Program-made: the position numbers and the translations under genes
Assembly (NCBI RefSeq): GCF_032818155.1
Contig: NZ_CP102590.1
Location: 248,001 to 312,000, forward strand
From: Niallia taxi
GTDB lineage: Bacteria; Bacillota; Bacilli; Bacillales; Cytobacillaceae
Reading direction: 5' to 3'
Length of the DNA stretch: 64,000 nt
The notes under the pieces: model-generated
Told to the model about the DNA's origin: nothing
Databases searched by the model: none
What the model saw: only the letters and a program-made list of their open reading frames with translations
Part shown: positions 17,725 through 30,148 of the stretch, in pieces
Layout: each line of letters opens with the position of its first letter
Position numbering within the stretch: position 1 is the first letter of the stretch

Positions 17725-18843
17725 ATGGCAATAACGAAACAACATGAAATGTATGAAAAGAGGCTCCAGGAATTGCTGAAGGAAATGCCTTATTATGTCG
17801 TTGAATATGTTGACGACAAATTGGATATTCGCTCCCCTCTCACTTTATTTAATTATGTTCGGGATTATAAGGAGTTTTTCTCATGGCTGCTCGCAGAGAA
17901 TATCGTGGCATGTCCAAATATAAAGGAAATACCTGTTACTGCATTAGGAGAATTACCGCTTGCTGACGTACAAAATTATTTTAAGTTTGCGGCAAGGAAA
18001 AAATACAAAATAACAGAAAAAGACGATATTACGAAAAAAATCAGTCCGAAAACGATTAATAGGCAAAAGTCGGCATTACGTTCTTTGTTTAATTATCTCA
18101 CTTTAGAAGCAGAGGTCGACGGCGGTGAACCGTATTTCCACCGTAATGTCATGAAAAAAATTCCGATAAAAAAAGTGTCCGAAACATTTAATGAACGAGC
18201 CAAGAAAATTACCGAAAAGATTTTTATTAATGACAATGATGTCGAGTTTTTGGACTATATTGAGAATCATTATGAAGAAACACTTACCACAACAGAGCTG
18301 CGCTACTATAAGCGTGATAAAGAACGGAATTACGCCATTCTTTCCTTATTTTTAGGAAGCGGAATACGTGTGAATGAATTGACCTCTCTGCGCTTGAAGG
18401 ATGTTGATATTACAGCTGGTGAAATCAGTGTCATTCGTAAAGGTGGCAAAAAGGATACAGTCTCTGTCACTCCCTCTTCGCTAAAGGATGTCATTAAATA
18501 TTTAGATGTAAGAGCAACGAAGTATAAGGCTGGCAGTGGTGAAAATGAGTATCTGTTTATTAAATTGTATAAAGGCAATCCAGAGCCGTTAACAAATAGA
18601 GCGGTTGAGGATATTGTCTATAAATATACAAAGTCGTTTGATAAGCGAATGTCGCCTCATAAATTGCGCCATACGTATGCTACGAACTTAGCAGAGCATA
18701 CTGGCGGTGATATACCCCTTATCATGAATCAATTAGGCCATACTCAATCAGACATTTCCCTCCTTTATATTAATACATCAAGAGAAAAAGCGAAGATGGC
18801 TGCAGAATTACTGGATAAAAGGCGGCAAAATAAAGATGATTAA
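17725..18843 (+). CDS. xerS: XerS-type tyrosine recombinase
   Basis: The protein is about 372 aa, close to streptococcal XerS (356). The N-terminal SAM-like DNA-binding domain begins MYEKRLQELLKEMPYYVVEYVDDKL. The catalytic domain contains the expected residues: Arg in GSGIRVNEL, Lys in RKGGKKD, the HKLRHT box, His in LGHT and Tyr in LLYINTS. XerS acts alone to resolve chromosome dimers in streptococci. In Bacillaceae the XerC/XerD pair (CodV/RipX) does this, so the role here may be different or accessory. ATG 17725 follows AGAGGTG by 5 bases. It has its own terminator. Confidence 0.88.
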   Translation: MAITKQHEMYEKRLQELLKEMPYYVVEYVDDKLDIRSPLTLFNYVRDYKEFFSWLLAENIVACPNIKEIPVTALGELPLADVQNYFKFAARKKYKITEKDDITKKISPKTINRQKSALRSLFNYLTLEAEVDGGEPYFHRNVMKKIPIKKVSETFNERAKKITEKIFINDNDVEFLDYIENHYEETLTTTELRYYKRDKERNYAILSLFLGSGIRVNELTSLRLKDVDITAGEISVIRKGGKKDTVSVTPSSLKDVIKYLDVRATKYKAGSGENEYLFIKLYKGNPEPLTNRAVEDIVYKYTKSFDKRMSPHKLRHTYATNLAEHTGGDIPLIMNQLGHTQSDISLLYINTSREKAKMAAELLDKRRQNKDD

Positions 18844-18847
18844 CGAG

Positions 18848-18882
18848 AAGGCACTTCGCCTAAATATGGAGTGCCTTTTTCC
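18848..18882 (+). terminator. Terminator after xerS
   Basis: An 8-bp stem, AAGGCACT / AGTGCCTT, is followed by a T run starting 4 bases after the stop codon. Confidence 0.88.
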
Positions 18883-18955
18883 TTTAGTTAAGAAGTAATC
18901 CCTTTTCTCAAATACACCATTAATGATAAATTACACTTTTATTAAAGGTAACACA

Positions 18956-20221
18956 TCATTTAATAATCGTTATCTCTCTCCTTAAGTAAGCCCAATTTTG
19001 TGGTGCAGGTAAATTAATTTGCCAAAATGTTGTACCTGCTAATTGATTTCTATCTATCAATTTATACTTTTCCATAAAGCTTCTTATATCCTCAAACCAG
19101 ACAATATGCTCCATCGTCCCAGTAAAGTATTGGTACCAGGGTGATTGTGCTACCGTATCATATTGGATTGTTACTCCTAATGAAATAGCATTATTTTGTG
19201 CTGCTAGAACAGACAAGCCTTTAGTAACATTTGTGGAAACTTCTTTGTCATAACCATATAAAGCCATCGCAATCAATAGCTTTTGTGGACTAACTAAACT
19301 TAGTGCATATGCCACGACCTGCTCGACAAATCCGATTGGCGAAACAGCATCCGGCGGACCGCCTGGATAACCGTAATCAAGTGTCATGACTGCCATTAGA
19401 TCGGCTGTATTACCTATAAAGGCATAATCATACCCGCCAACAATTCTATTTGTCGGCAGGTCAGCTGTTTTAGCATGCACATTAACTTGTAAAATCAATG
19501 TGCCTAACTGCTGTTTTAATGCCAGTATAAACGAATTAAATTCCTGCCGTCGTGCTGGCGGGACAAACTCTAAATCGAGACTGACTCCACCAAAACCACG
19601 AGTTGCTGCTAAATTAACAATACTTGCTACTAAGTTTTGCCGGTATGTGGCATTTTCTAATACAGCACCAGCTAAGGCTGCATCAAAGCCTGCAGAGGTA
19701 AAATTTCTGATCATTAATAATGGAATGGTATTTAATTGCTTGCATCTTGTTATAAGTGCTGTATCATCTGCTTGGACATAGGCATATCCCTGTGCAGTGA
19801 AACTATAGTTTGCGATTGCGATATAGGTCAGCTCATTTGCAAGTGCATTAATAGTCGCAAGATCTGTAACCGTATTGGAAGGCAGGATAAATCCTATTGT
19901 GCTTATGGAAAGTTTCGTTGCGGAAGGGATATTAAGCACTTGATCTATTTTTAATGTAGATAAATTAACACCAGGATTTGCGACAGTTATCGAGGAAATG
20001 GATGTGTTAAAGCTTTGTGCTATATTCCAAAGCGAATCTCCGCTTTTTACTTTATAGGAACGAACTGGTAGCGTATCATCTGGAATGTAGAGAGCAAGCC
20101 CTGGGACAATAGAAGCAGGTGTTAGTAAGCCATTTGTGGTGATAATGGTATTAATATCTATACTATAGCTTGCAGAAATAGACCATAGATTCTCCCCGCT
20201 CTCCACAACGTGAACAGTCAT
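18956..20221 (-). CDS. LysM-GH18 glycosidase, SleL/YaaH-like spore cortex enzyme
   Basis: The protein is about 421 aa. Two LysM repeats (residues 3-47 and 53-98; VVESGENLWSISASY and KVKSGDSLWNIAQSF) bind peptidoglycan. A GH18 catalytic barrel follows from about residue 105, with the active-site strand GGVSLDLEF supplying the catalytic Glu. SleL/YaaH proteins cut cortex N-acetylglucosaminyl bonds during germination and are spore-associated without a signal peptide, as here. The start at ATG 20221 has AGGGGG 9 bases upstream. The domain order matches SleL closely, but relatives such as YdhD and YvbX share it. Confidence 0.87.
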   Translation of the reverse strand: MTVHVVESGENLWSISASYSIDINTIITTNGLLTPASIVPGLALYIPDDTLPVRSYKVKSGDSLWNIAQSFNTSISSITVANPGVNLSTLKIDQVLNIPSATKLSISTIGFILPSNTVTDLATINALANELTYIAIANYSFTAQGYAYVQADDTALITRCKQLNTIPLLMIRNFTSAGFDAALAGAVLENATYRQNLVASIVNLAATRGFGGVSLDLEFVPPARRQEFNSFILALKQQLGTLILQVNVHAKTADLPTNRIVGGYDYAFIGNTADLMAVMTLDYGYPGGPPDAVSPIGFVEQVVAYALSLVSPQKLLIAMALYGYDKEVSTNVTKGLSVLAAQNNAISLGVTIQYDTVAQSPWYQYFTGTMEHIVWFEDIRSFMEKYKLIDRNQLAGTTFWQINLPAPQNWAYLRREITIIK

Positions 20222-20312
20222 TAAACATCACCCCCTAATTTATTTATATGGGGTAGTTTTAAGAATATACGGGTTTTATCATATGGTCTTCTTTCGGAAT
20301 ACACATAATAAA

Positions 20313-21023
20313 TTACAGCAAATGACTGTTTCCTTGCAGAAAAAAATGAGATTGCTCGTAATTGTAGGTAACCTTAGAAAAATCAAATGGTTGGCCATTT
20401 GTTAAATGAAATATACTTTCTGTACACAGTTTAGGGTCCCCGCTTTGTAAACCAAGCAAGCTTGCCTCTTCTTCCTGCAGTTTGCCGACTTGAAGATACA
20501 TATCAGAGAATCCTACCTTCAATCCTAAGCCTTCTGTAATGTAATGAAAAATTGATTCGGATATTATTTCTTTATTCAAATACGTGATAATGCCTTTATG
20601 ATAATAAGATTCCTCCAAACATAATGTTTGGCCATTGATATATCGAACCCTCTTCACGTAATAAACCTCATCAGTCTCCTGCAGATTCAAGCTTTGTGCA
20701 GCCTCTTGTGTCGGTTTTCTGACATCAAAATCAATGATTTGTGATGTTATTTGATAATCCTCTAGATCTTTTTTAAAGCCTTGATTAGAAAGGAGACTTA
20801 TATAGCCTTTTCTATGATGTCTTCTAACAAAAATTCCGCTTCCTCGCACTTGAAAGATAATGCCCTTTTTCTCAAGCAGCTCAAGCGATTTTGTAATTGT
20901 GCTCTTGCTGACCTCGTACTGGTTCATTAATGCTTCGATTACAGGTAGCTTATCTCCTTGCTGAAGCGAGTTTTCTTCAATGTATTTTTCGATTTCTGTT
21001 GCGATTTGCTGATACTTTAGCAT
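20313..21023 (-). CDS. GntR/HutC-family regulator of the adjacent beta-glucoside operon
   Basis: The protein is about 236 aa. The N-terminal winged helix (KLPVIEALMNQYEVSKSTITKSLELLEKKGI, residues about 24-54) is followed by a UTRA ligand domain. It is divergent from a beta-glucoside PTS and glucosidase operon, so the likely inducer is a phosphorylated beta-glucoside and the likely action repression. An A/T-rich palindrome overlaps the promoter of that operon. B. subtilis YydK is a plausible relative. Confidence 0.88.
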   Translation of the reverse strand: MLKYQQIATEIEKYIEENSLQQGDKLPVIEALMNQYEVSKSTITKSLELLEKKGIIFQVRGSGIFVRRHHRKGYISLLSNQGFKKDLEDYQITSQIIDFDVRKPTQEAAQSLNLQETDEVYYVKRVRYINGQTLCLEESYYHKGIITYLNKEIISESIFHYITEGLGLKVGFSDMYLQVGKLQEEEASLLGLQSGDPKLCTESIFHLTNGQPFDFSKVTYNYEQSHFFLQGNSHLL

Positions 21024-21122
21024 AATAGATACCCTCTTATTTAGTCACTTAAACAGGATTATAGCATAAATAAGCGAAAAACTCATTTTCTATTATTCAC
21101 GCATAAAATAATTTGTTGGTAC

Positions 21123-21153
21123 TTGATAAATTATACCGATACAATTATAATTT
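21123..21153 (+). promoter_or_regulatory. SigA-type promoter with overlapping palindrome for the bgl operon
   Basis: TTGATA (21123-21128), a 17-bp spacer and TATAAT (21146-21151) form a good vegetative promoter 34 bases before the PTS start codon. A perfect 8-bp inverted repeat, AAATTATA (21128-21135) / TATAATTT (21146-21153), spans the spacer and -10. It is a candidate site for the divergent GntR repressor. Confidence 0.65.
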
Positions 21154-21184
21154 AAGCGTATAAAGCATGAAGGAGGGGTACAAT

Positions 21185-24540
<3,356 letters not shown>

Positions 24541-24556
24541 AAAGCAATTAGAAAAA

Positions 24557-24590
24557 GAACCTGAATTAATACTGTTCAGGTTCCTTTTCT
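24557..24590 (+). terminator. Terminator after the first bgl operon
   Basis: A perfect 9-bp stem, GAACCTGAA / TTCAGGTTC, is followed by CTTTTCT. Confidence 0.85.
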
Positions 24591-24705
24591 GTTTACGCAG
24601 ATTTAATAGAAATTACCCACTTCCGTCATACAATGGACATATTCTCATCCTACAATATACTTATATCACCGGGCATCCATCTCACACACCAAGCATGCAT
24701 CGGAA

Positions 24706-24742
24706 TAAAAAGAAAACAGGAGAGGCTATTATTCCCCTCCTG
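24706..24742 (-). terminator. Terminator after phoU
   Basis: On the minus strand a 9-bp stem (24734-24742 with 24717-24725, one G-U pair) is followed by a U-rich run. It begins 7 bases after the phoU stop and ends the pst operon. Confidence 0.85.
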
Positions 24743-24748
24743 CTTTTA

Positions 24749-25408
24749 TTATGCATTTAAATCATAGCGCTTCCCTGTCACTAAATAAATGACATGCTCT
24801 GCAATATTAGTGGAGTGATCTGCCACTCTTTCAATATAGCGGCACACAAAGGCTAGCTGTGTAATTTGGTTTGTGTTGTTAGGATTTTGCTGAAGATAGC
24901 CCATCAATTCCTTCACAAGCATGCCATACATTTCATCCACCTTATCGTCATCCTCAGCACATTTCCTTGCCAAAGCTACATCCTCCTGCAGAAAAGACTG
25001 CAAGGAATCGCTCAGCATTTTCAATGCCATATCCATCATTTTGGGAATATCCACTATTTCCTTAATAAGCTTTTCATTGCCAATATGTAAGGTTGACTTG
25101 GCGATGTTCACTGCATTGTCAGCAATCCGTTCCACCTCAGAGGAAATTTTTAATGCAACAATAATTTTGCGCAAGTCCCTTGCCACAGGGGCTTCCATTG
25201 CAATGAGTGAAATAGCTTTATCATTGATATCGTTCTCTAACTCATCTATAGCATTATCACGGTCTATAATACCTTTCGCCTGTTCAAGATCCTGGTTAAT
25301 TAGCACTTGGATACTGTCTTGAATAGAGCTTTCCGTAAGACGAGCCATATCCATCAGCATATCCTTTAATTGGTTTAAGTTGCTGTCAAAATTTGATCTT
25401 ATATTCAT
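24749..25408 (-). CDS. phoU: Phosphate signalling protein PhoU
   Basis: PhoU, about 219 aa, is a cytoplasmic all-helical protein with two similar three-helix halves. It links the Pst transporter to PhoR/PhoP signalling and restrains uptake when phosphate is plentiful. Metal-binding acidic repeats of the family are visible (DNAIDELENDINDKAI and EDDDKVDEMYGMLVKEL). It is the last gene of pstSCABB-phoU, starting 17 bases after the preceding pstB. Confidence 0.95.
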   Translation of the reverse strand: MNIRSNFDSNLNQLKDMLMDMARLTESSIQDSIQVLINQDLEQAKGIIDRDNAIDELENDINDKAISLIAMEAPVARDLRKIIVALKISSEVERIADNAVNIAKSTLHIGNEKLIKEIVDIPKMMDMALKMLSDSLQSFLQEDVALARKCAEDDDKVDEMYGMLVKELMGYLQQNPNNTNQITQLAFVCRYIERVADHSTNIAEHVIYLVTGKRYDLNA

Positions 25409-25425
25409 GAGTTAACTCACTCCTC

Positions 25426-26199
25426 TTATCCGAATCTTCCTGAAATATAGCCCTCTGTTCGGTCATCGGCAGGGTTGGAGAAGATCTTGGCTGTTTTGTC
25501 AAGCTCAATAAGCTCACCCATTAGAAAGAAGGCTGTTTTGTCTGAAACGCGTGATGCCTGCTGCATATTATGTGTGACAATAACAATCGTGTACTTTTGT
25601 TTAAGCTCAAGGATTAATTCCTCAATCTTTAAGGTGGAAATCGGGTCAAGGGCGGAAGTTGGTTCGTCCATCAACAGCACGTCTGGCTTTGTCGCTAACG
25701 CTCTTGCGATACATAGTCTTTGCTGCTGTCCGCCAGACAAGCCGAGTGCAGGCGCTGTAAGTCTATCCTTCACTTCCTCCCATAAAGCTACATCCTTTAG
25801 CGAGCTTTCCACAATCTTATTTAGTTCATCCTTTTTCTTCATGCCGTGGATTCTTGGACCATAAGCAATATTATCAAAAATCGATTGCGGAAAAGGATTT
25901 CCTTTTTGGAAGACCATTCCTACCTTCTTCCTTATTTCAACTAGGTCTAGTCTTTCCCTTAAAATATTTTGACCGTCAAAATTAATTTGTCCCGCCATTT
26001 TTACATTTGGCACATAGTTAATCATCAGGTTCAGCGTTTTAATAAAAGTCGATTTCCCACAACCAGAGGGACCAATAATGGCAGTAACCTCTTTTTCGTT
26101 AATTGGAAAGTTGATGTTCTTTAATGCATGGTGGTCCCCATACCATAAGTTAAGATCTACACAATCAAATATCGCCTTCATACCAGTATTTGTAGACAA
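25426..26199 (-). CDS. pstB: Phosphate ABC transporter ATP-binding protein (second copy)
   Basis: An ABC ATPase of about 257 aa that powers high-affinity phosphate uptake. Walker A is GPSGCGKST, the signature is [15 protein letters not shown] and Walker B is [12 protein letters not shown]. It lies between the other pstB and phoU with 12- and 17-base gaps. Bacillus pst operons commonly have two tandem pstB genes, called pstBA and pstBB in B. subtilis. The two here are clearly paralogous but diverged. Confidence 0.95.
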   Translation of the reverse strand: MSTNTGMKAIFDCVDLNLWYGDHHALKNINFPINEKEVTAIIGPSGCGKSTFIKTLNLMINYVPNVKMAGQINFDGQNILRERLDLVEIRKKVGMVFQKGNPFPQSIFDNIAYGPRIHGMKKKDELNKIVESSLKDVALWEEVKDRLTAPALGLSGGQQQRLCIARALATKPDVLLMDEPTSALDPISTLKIEELILELKQKYTIVIVTHNMQQASRVSDKTAFFLMGELIELDKTAKIFSNPADDRTEGYISGRFG

Positions 26200-26211
26200 A
26201 TCTTTTCCTCC

Positions 26212-26979
26212 TCACCCAAACCGTCCAGAGATATACTCTTCCGTTTTCTGATTGGAAGGCGCTGTGAAAATCTTTTCTGTTACATCGTATTCAATGAGAT
26301 CGCCAGAGAAAAAAAAGGCTGTTTTATCGGAAATACGAGAAGCCTGTGACATATTGTGAGTCACGATGATGATAGTATAATCATTCTTCAAATCCAGTAT
26401 CAATTCCTCCACTTTTGCGTTAGAAATTGGATCTAATGCAGAAGAAGGCTCATCAAGCAGCATAACAGTCGGTTTCATCGCAATTGTTCTAGCAATACAA
26501 AGCCTTTGCTGCTGTCCGCCGGAAAGAGATAAAGCAGATTTGTGGAGACGGTCCTTCACTTCCTCCCAAAGTGCTGCTTTTGTTAAGCTTTCCTCGACAA
26601 TTTGGTCAAGCTCTGCCTTCCTTCTTATTCTATTGTATTTTAAAGCGTGTGTAATATTATCATATATTGATTTTGGAAAGGGATTCGGCTTTTGAAAAAC
26701 CATGCCAATTTCCTTGCGCAATGCTACCACATTAATATCGTCTGATAATAAATTAATGCCTTCATAGAGAATTTCTCCCTCCGCTCTTGCACCAGGTATA
26801 AGGTCATTCATACGATTAACAGTTCGCAAAAATGTTGATTTTCCGCAGCCAGACGGTCCAATAAGAGCTGTAATCGAGTTTTTTTCCATTTGCATGGAAA
26901 TGCCATTAACTGCCCGCTTTTCCCCGTAAAAAAACTCCAAATTTTTTACATCTAAAATAGTTGTTGTCAACGTATTCAC
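26212..26979 (-). CDS. pstB: Phosphate ABC transporter ATP-binding protein (first copy)
   Basis: The ATPase is about 255 aa with Walker [10 protein letters not shown], signature [15 protein letters not shown] and Walker [13 protein letters not shown]. The start is uncertain. A longer frame runs back into pstA, but the homologous part begins near residue 20 of that frame. GTG 26979 and TTG 26970 are both just downstream of the pstA stop; TTG 26970 has GGTGA at good spacing. It is co-transcribed with the second pstB, 12 bases away. Confidence 0.93.
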   Translation of the reverse strand: MNTLTTTILDVKNLEFFYGEKRAVNGISMQMEKNSITALIGPSGCGKSTFLRTVNRMNDLIPGARAEGEILYEGINLLSDDINVVALRKEIGMVFQKPNPFPKSIYDNITHALKYNRIRRKAELDQIVEESLTKAALWEEVKDRLHKSALSLSGGQQQRLCIARTIAMKPTVMLLDEPSSALDPISNAKVEELILDLKNDYTIIIVTHNMSQASRISDKTAFFFSGDLIEYDVTEKIFTAPSNQKTEEYISGRFG

Positions 26980-26986
26980 CAGCCTT

Positions 26987-27874
26987 CTATTTCGTTGCCG
27001 TGATTTTTTTATGAATAAGTGTGCCAATCCATCTTGCTAGCAGATTAAAAATTAGGACCGCTAAAATTAATACAGCAGAAGCACCATTGGAAACCTGCTC
27101 TATATCAGGAATTAATCCTTGTGTATTAACAGACCAGATATGAACAGCAAGCGTTTCGGCAGGTCGGAAAATATTTAATGGTGATCTGTCAGAAAACGGG
27201 TTCCAATCAAGATAATTCAATCGTGGAGTAGACAGTCCTGCTGTAAATAACAGTGCTGCTGCTTCTCCAAAAACACGACCTGATGCTAATATTGCCCCTG
27301 TTAATATGGATGGAAAAGCACTTGGCAGGATTACTGTTTTAATGGTATGCCAATGAGTAATTCCTAAAGCAAGACTTCCTTCCTTCAGTTCTCTTGGAAC
27401 CGTTCTAATTGCATCCTCACTAACCCTAACTAGTACAGGTAGGTTAAATACAGTTAAGGCTAACGCTCCACCTAAAATCGTATAGCCCCAGCCAGTTAAA
27501 TTAACAAACATTAATAGCCCGAACATCCCAATAACAATCGATGGTAAGGAGGATAATACTTCAATACAGGAGCGAATAATGTCTGTCACTTTTCCTGGTC
27601 GTGCATATTCGGCCATAAAAATCCCGCCTCCAATACCAAGCGGAAGGGAAATAATCATCGTAATAACAAGAATATATAAGGAATTAAATAACTGATCTCG
27701 TACCCCGCCGCCTGCACGAACATTGCTTGAAGGGGATGTTAAGAAATCAAATGAAACGTACCGTAACCCATTAATAAGAATATATGCAAAAAGACCAACG
27801 AGAATGGATACAATCACAGCGGCAATGACTACCAATACGACAGTAGCAATACGGTCTGCTGTTTTACTGTTCAT
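26987..27874 (-). CDS. pstA: Phosphate ABC transporter permease PstA
   Basis: The protein is about 295 aa with six transmembrane segments. The coupling-helix motif ([29 protein letters not shown], about residues 185-213) contacts PstB. The start at ATG 27874 has AAGGAGG 8 bases upstream and overlaps the pstC stop as TAATG. A longer upstream frame is part of pstC. Confidence 0.95.
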   Translation of the reverse strand: MNSKTADRIATVVLVVIAAVIVSILVGLFAYILINGLRYVSFDFLTSPSSNVRAGGGVRDQLFNSLYILVITMIISLPLGIGGGIFMAEYARPGKVTDIIRSCIEVLSSLPSIVIGMFGLLMFVNLTGWGYTILGGALALTVFNLPVLVRVSEDAIRTVPRELKEGSLALGITHWHTIKTVILPSAFPSILTGAILASGRVFGEAAALLFTAGLSTPRLNYLDWNPFSDRSPLNIFRPAETLAVHIWSVNTQGLIPDIEQVSNGASAVLILAVLIFNLLARWIGTLIHKKITATK

Positions 27875-28797
27875 TACATTTTCCTCCTTGACGATACATA
27901 GCGAATGAGGATGATAAAGATGAATGACATAATAAGGAGAATTAATCCCATAGACCAAAGCGTATTATTTTCCACACTGCCATATGTTGTATGGCCCATA
28001 TTCAAGGTGATGATTGTTGTTAATGTTGCGGCAGCATCAAGCAGGCTTGACGGTATCACCTTCACATTTCCGATAACCATTTGCACGGCTAACGCTTCTC
28101 CAAAAGCTCTTGCCATACCAAGAATGACTGCTGTTAACAGTGTTGGCAATGCTGCAGGGATAAGGACCTTGCGAATGGTCTGCCATCTTGTTGCACCTAA
28201 TGCATACGAGCCTTCACGGAGATTCTTTGGTAATGAGCTCATCGCATCTGTCGCAATACTCGTAATGGTTGGCAATATCATAATGGACAGGACGACTGTT
28301 CCAGCAAGCAAGCTAAACCCAAGTCCGCCAATATGATCGCGAATAAATGGTACAAGTACGGTTAAGCCAATAAATCCATACACGACAGATGGAATACCAA
28401 CAAGCAGCTCGATTACAGGCTGAATGACCTTTTTTCCCCAGGAAGGAGCTATTTCTGTCATAAAGATCGCTGCACCAATTCCAAGTGGGGCTGATACAAG
28501 TGCAGACAAAAACGTTACGGCAAAGGAACCAAAAATAAATGGCAGTACACCAAACTTTGGATTTGCTTTATCGGTCGGATTCCAATCCGTGCTTGTCAAA
28601 AATTCAGTTAAACTAATTCCGTTTTTAATAAATGATTGTAGTCCTTTCACACCTAGAAATATCGTAATGGAAATAGTGACGGCAATCATGATAATGGCAC
28701 ATAATGTTACCAATATTTTTCCACGAAACTCATTCCCAAGACCGGTTTTCCCTGATTTTAATAATCTTTGTTTTGCAGGAATCGTTTTTTCTTCCAT
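27874..28797 (-). CDS. pstC: Phosphate ABC transporter permease PstC
   Basis: The protein is about 307 aa with six transmembrane segments and the coupling motif EGSYALGATRWQTIRKVLIPAALPTLL (about residues 205-231). ATG 28797 is supported by AAAGGGGTGA about 8 bases upstream; a longer frame would include the intercistronic hairpin between pstS and pstC. It overlaps pstA by one base. Confidence 0.95.
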   Translation of the reverse strand: MEEKTIPAKQRLLKSGKTGLGNEFRGKILVTLCAIIMIAVTISITIFLGVKGLQSFIKNGISLTEFLTSTDWNPTDKANPKFGVLPFIFGSFAVTFLSALVSAPLGIGAAIFMTEIAPSWGKKVIQPVIELLVGIPSVVYGFIGLTVLVPFIRDHIGGLGFSLLAGTVVLSIMILPTITSIATDAMSSLPKNLREGSYALGATRWQTIRKVLIPAALPTLLTAVILGMARAFGEALAVQMVIGNVKVIPSSLLDAAATLTTIITLNMGHTTYGSVENNTLWSMGLILLIMSFIFIILIRYVSSRRKM

Positions 28798-28820
28798 GCC
28801 GAAAATCACCCCTTTACGGA

Positions 28821-28855
28821 AACAGGGTAAATGCTTTTCATGCATTTACCCTGTT
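28821..28855 (-). other. Intercistronic stem-loop between pstS and pstC
   Basis: A perfect 14-bp stem (28821-28834 with 28842-28855) with a 7-base loop lies 7 bases after the pstS stop. No U run follows on the minus strand, so it looks like a transcript-stabilising or attenuating hairpin and not a full terminator. This would fit the usual need for more PstS than membrane components. Confidence 0.75.
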
Positions 28856-28861
28856 CAATTT

Positions 28862-29752
28862 TTAAAGATTTTTTAGATTACCTTCAGCATCTCTTTCTAC
28901 CTTCATTTCCGTAACAGGCAAGTAGCCTTGTTCCTTGAGTAAAGTGCTTTGAATATCATCAGACATCACGTAATCAAGGAACGATTTTCCAAGTCCTGTT
29001 GCCTCACCCTTTGTGTAAGAATGCTGATATGCCCAAATAGGAAATTTACCTGCTTGCACATTTTCCTCTTTTGCCTCTACTCCATCAACAGACAATGCTT
29101 TTACGGAATCATCTGTAAAATATGAGAAAGCCAGATAACCGACAGCACCTTCTGTTTCTTTAAGGATTTTCTTGACCGTATTAGAGGAATCCTCTGTAAT
29201 TCCCTCAGCAGGTGTAGCACCATCTAATCCAAATTTATTAAAAACAGCACGAGTTCCTGAAGAGTCTGGGCGGTTCACAAGGACAATCTTTTGATCCTTG
29301 CCGCCAACGTCCTTCCAGTTCGTGATTTTACCAGTAAAAACTTTAATTAAGTCTTCTTTTGAAATATCGGTAATACCAACATTCGGATTAACTGCAGCAG
29401 CAATACCAACAACCGCTACTTTATGATCCACTAGCTTCGCTGCATCAATGCCTTCCTTTTCTTCTGCATACACATCAGAGTTTCCAATATCAACAGACCC
29501 TTCCGAAACTTGAGACAAGCCTGTACCAGAACCGCCTGCGTTTACTTGAATGTCCGCATTTGGATTCTCTGCCATAAATTCCTCCGCTGCAGCAGCAATT
29601 AACGGCTGCATGGCAGACGAACCAGAAACAACAAGAGAACCAGAAGTTCCATCATCACTATCTGTATTATTATTACCTCCACCACATCCAGTGGCAATAA
29701 CCATTAATGCCAACACCATTAAAACGTAGCCTAGTTGTTTTATACTTTTCAT
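28862..29752 (-). CDS. pstS: Phosphate-binding lipoprotein PstS
   Basis: The protein is about 296 aa. The N-terminus is a lipoprotein signal (hydrophobic run ending VIATGC, with lipid-bearing Cys at about residue 23) followed by a Gly/Asn/Asp-rich linker. Phosphate-binding loops of the family are visible: SGSSAMQPL near residue 44, GSGTGLSQV near 75 and RPDSSGTRAVF near 160. It is the first gene of the pst operon. PhoP control is expected from knowledge of the family, but I could not define a clear set of PhoP boxes upstream. Confidence 0.96.
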   Translation of the reverse strand: MKSIKQLGYVLMVLALMVIATGCGGGNNNTDSDDGTSGSLVVSGSSAMQPLIAAAAEEFMAENPNADIQVNAGGSGTGLSQVSEGSVDIGNSDVYAEEKEGIDAAKLVDHKVAVVGIAAAVNPNVGITDISKEDLIKVFTGKITNWKDVGGKDQKIVLVNRPDSSGTRAVFNKFGLDGATPAEGITEDSSNTVKKILKETEGAVGYLAFSYFTDDSVKALSVDGVEAKEENVQAGKFPIWAYQHSYTKGEATGLGKSFLDYVMSDDIQSTLLKEQGYLPVTEMKVERDAEGNLKNL

Positions 29753-30092
29753 GGTAATCCTCCTATGTAGACAAGATTTGATTTTTTACTAATGAATGCA
29801 CATGTAAAAAGAAAATTTCCACAAACTTAGTATGTGTTACAAAATAAGTAGTTATTATCTATATTCCTACTCATTTAATGCCAAATTTTAGGTATGCAGA
29901 GATTCGCCCTCAGACGAAATTAACTATTGCTTCACATACCTACGTTCATTTAATTTCCTTCTAGAGCGTTCTAGAAATGTCCTGGTTTATGCCATAATAA
30001 ACCACTTATTTTCAGCTTCCTACGAAGTCCAATTTGAACAAATGCTGTTTTTTTTTATATAAATAGGGCTTAAATGCTTCTCTTTTAAACTG
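29753..30092. other. Intergenic region between pstS (-) and a recombinase gene (+)
   Basis: The region must hold the pst promoter. Visible structures are TAGGTATG (29889-29896) / CATACCTA (29935-29942), an 8-bp inverted repeat with a 38-base loop, and TTCTAG-AGCGTT-CTAGAA (29959-29976), which also contains the direct repeat TTCTAGA. No ORF with a ribosome binding site is present. Confidence 0.5.
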
Positions 30093-30121
30093 ACTTCCGA
30101 TAATATATAGTTATCGGAAGT
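30093..30121. repeat. Perfect 11-7-11 inverted repeat resembling a tyrosine-recombinase core site
   Basis: ACTTCCGATAA (30093-30103), spacer TATATAG (30104-30110) and TTATCGGAAGT (30111-30121) form an exact inverted repeat. Two 11-bp arms around a 6-8 bp spacer is the layout of Xer/dif and Flp-type core sites. The left arm plus spacer resembles B. subtilis dif (ACTTCC then AATATATA). It ends 27 bases before the start codon of a tyrosine recombinase gene. It could instead be an operator or leader hairpin for that gene. Confidence 0.6.
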
Positions 30122-30148
30122 TAAGAAATGCAGTTAGGAGAGGAACAA

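Noticed and set aside
29753..29900. PhoP boxes upstream of pstS
   Set aside because: Expected from family knowledge, but no run of TTAACA-like repeats at the right spacing was clear.
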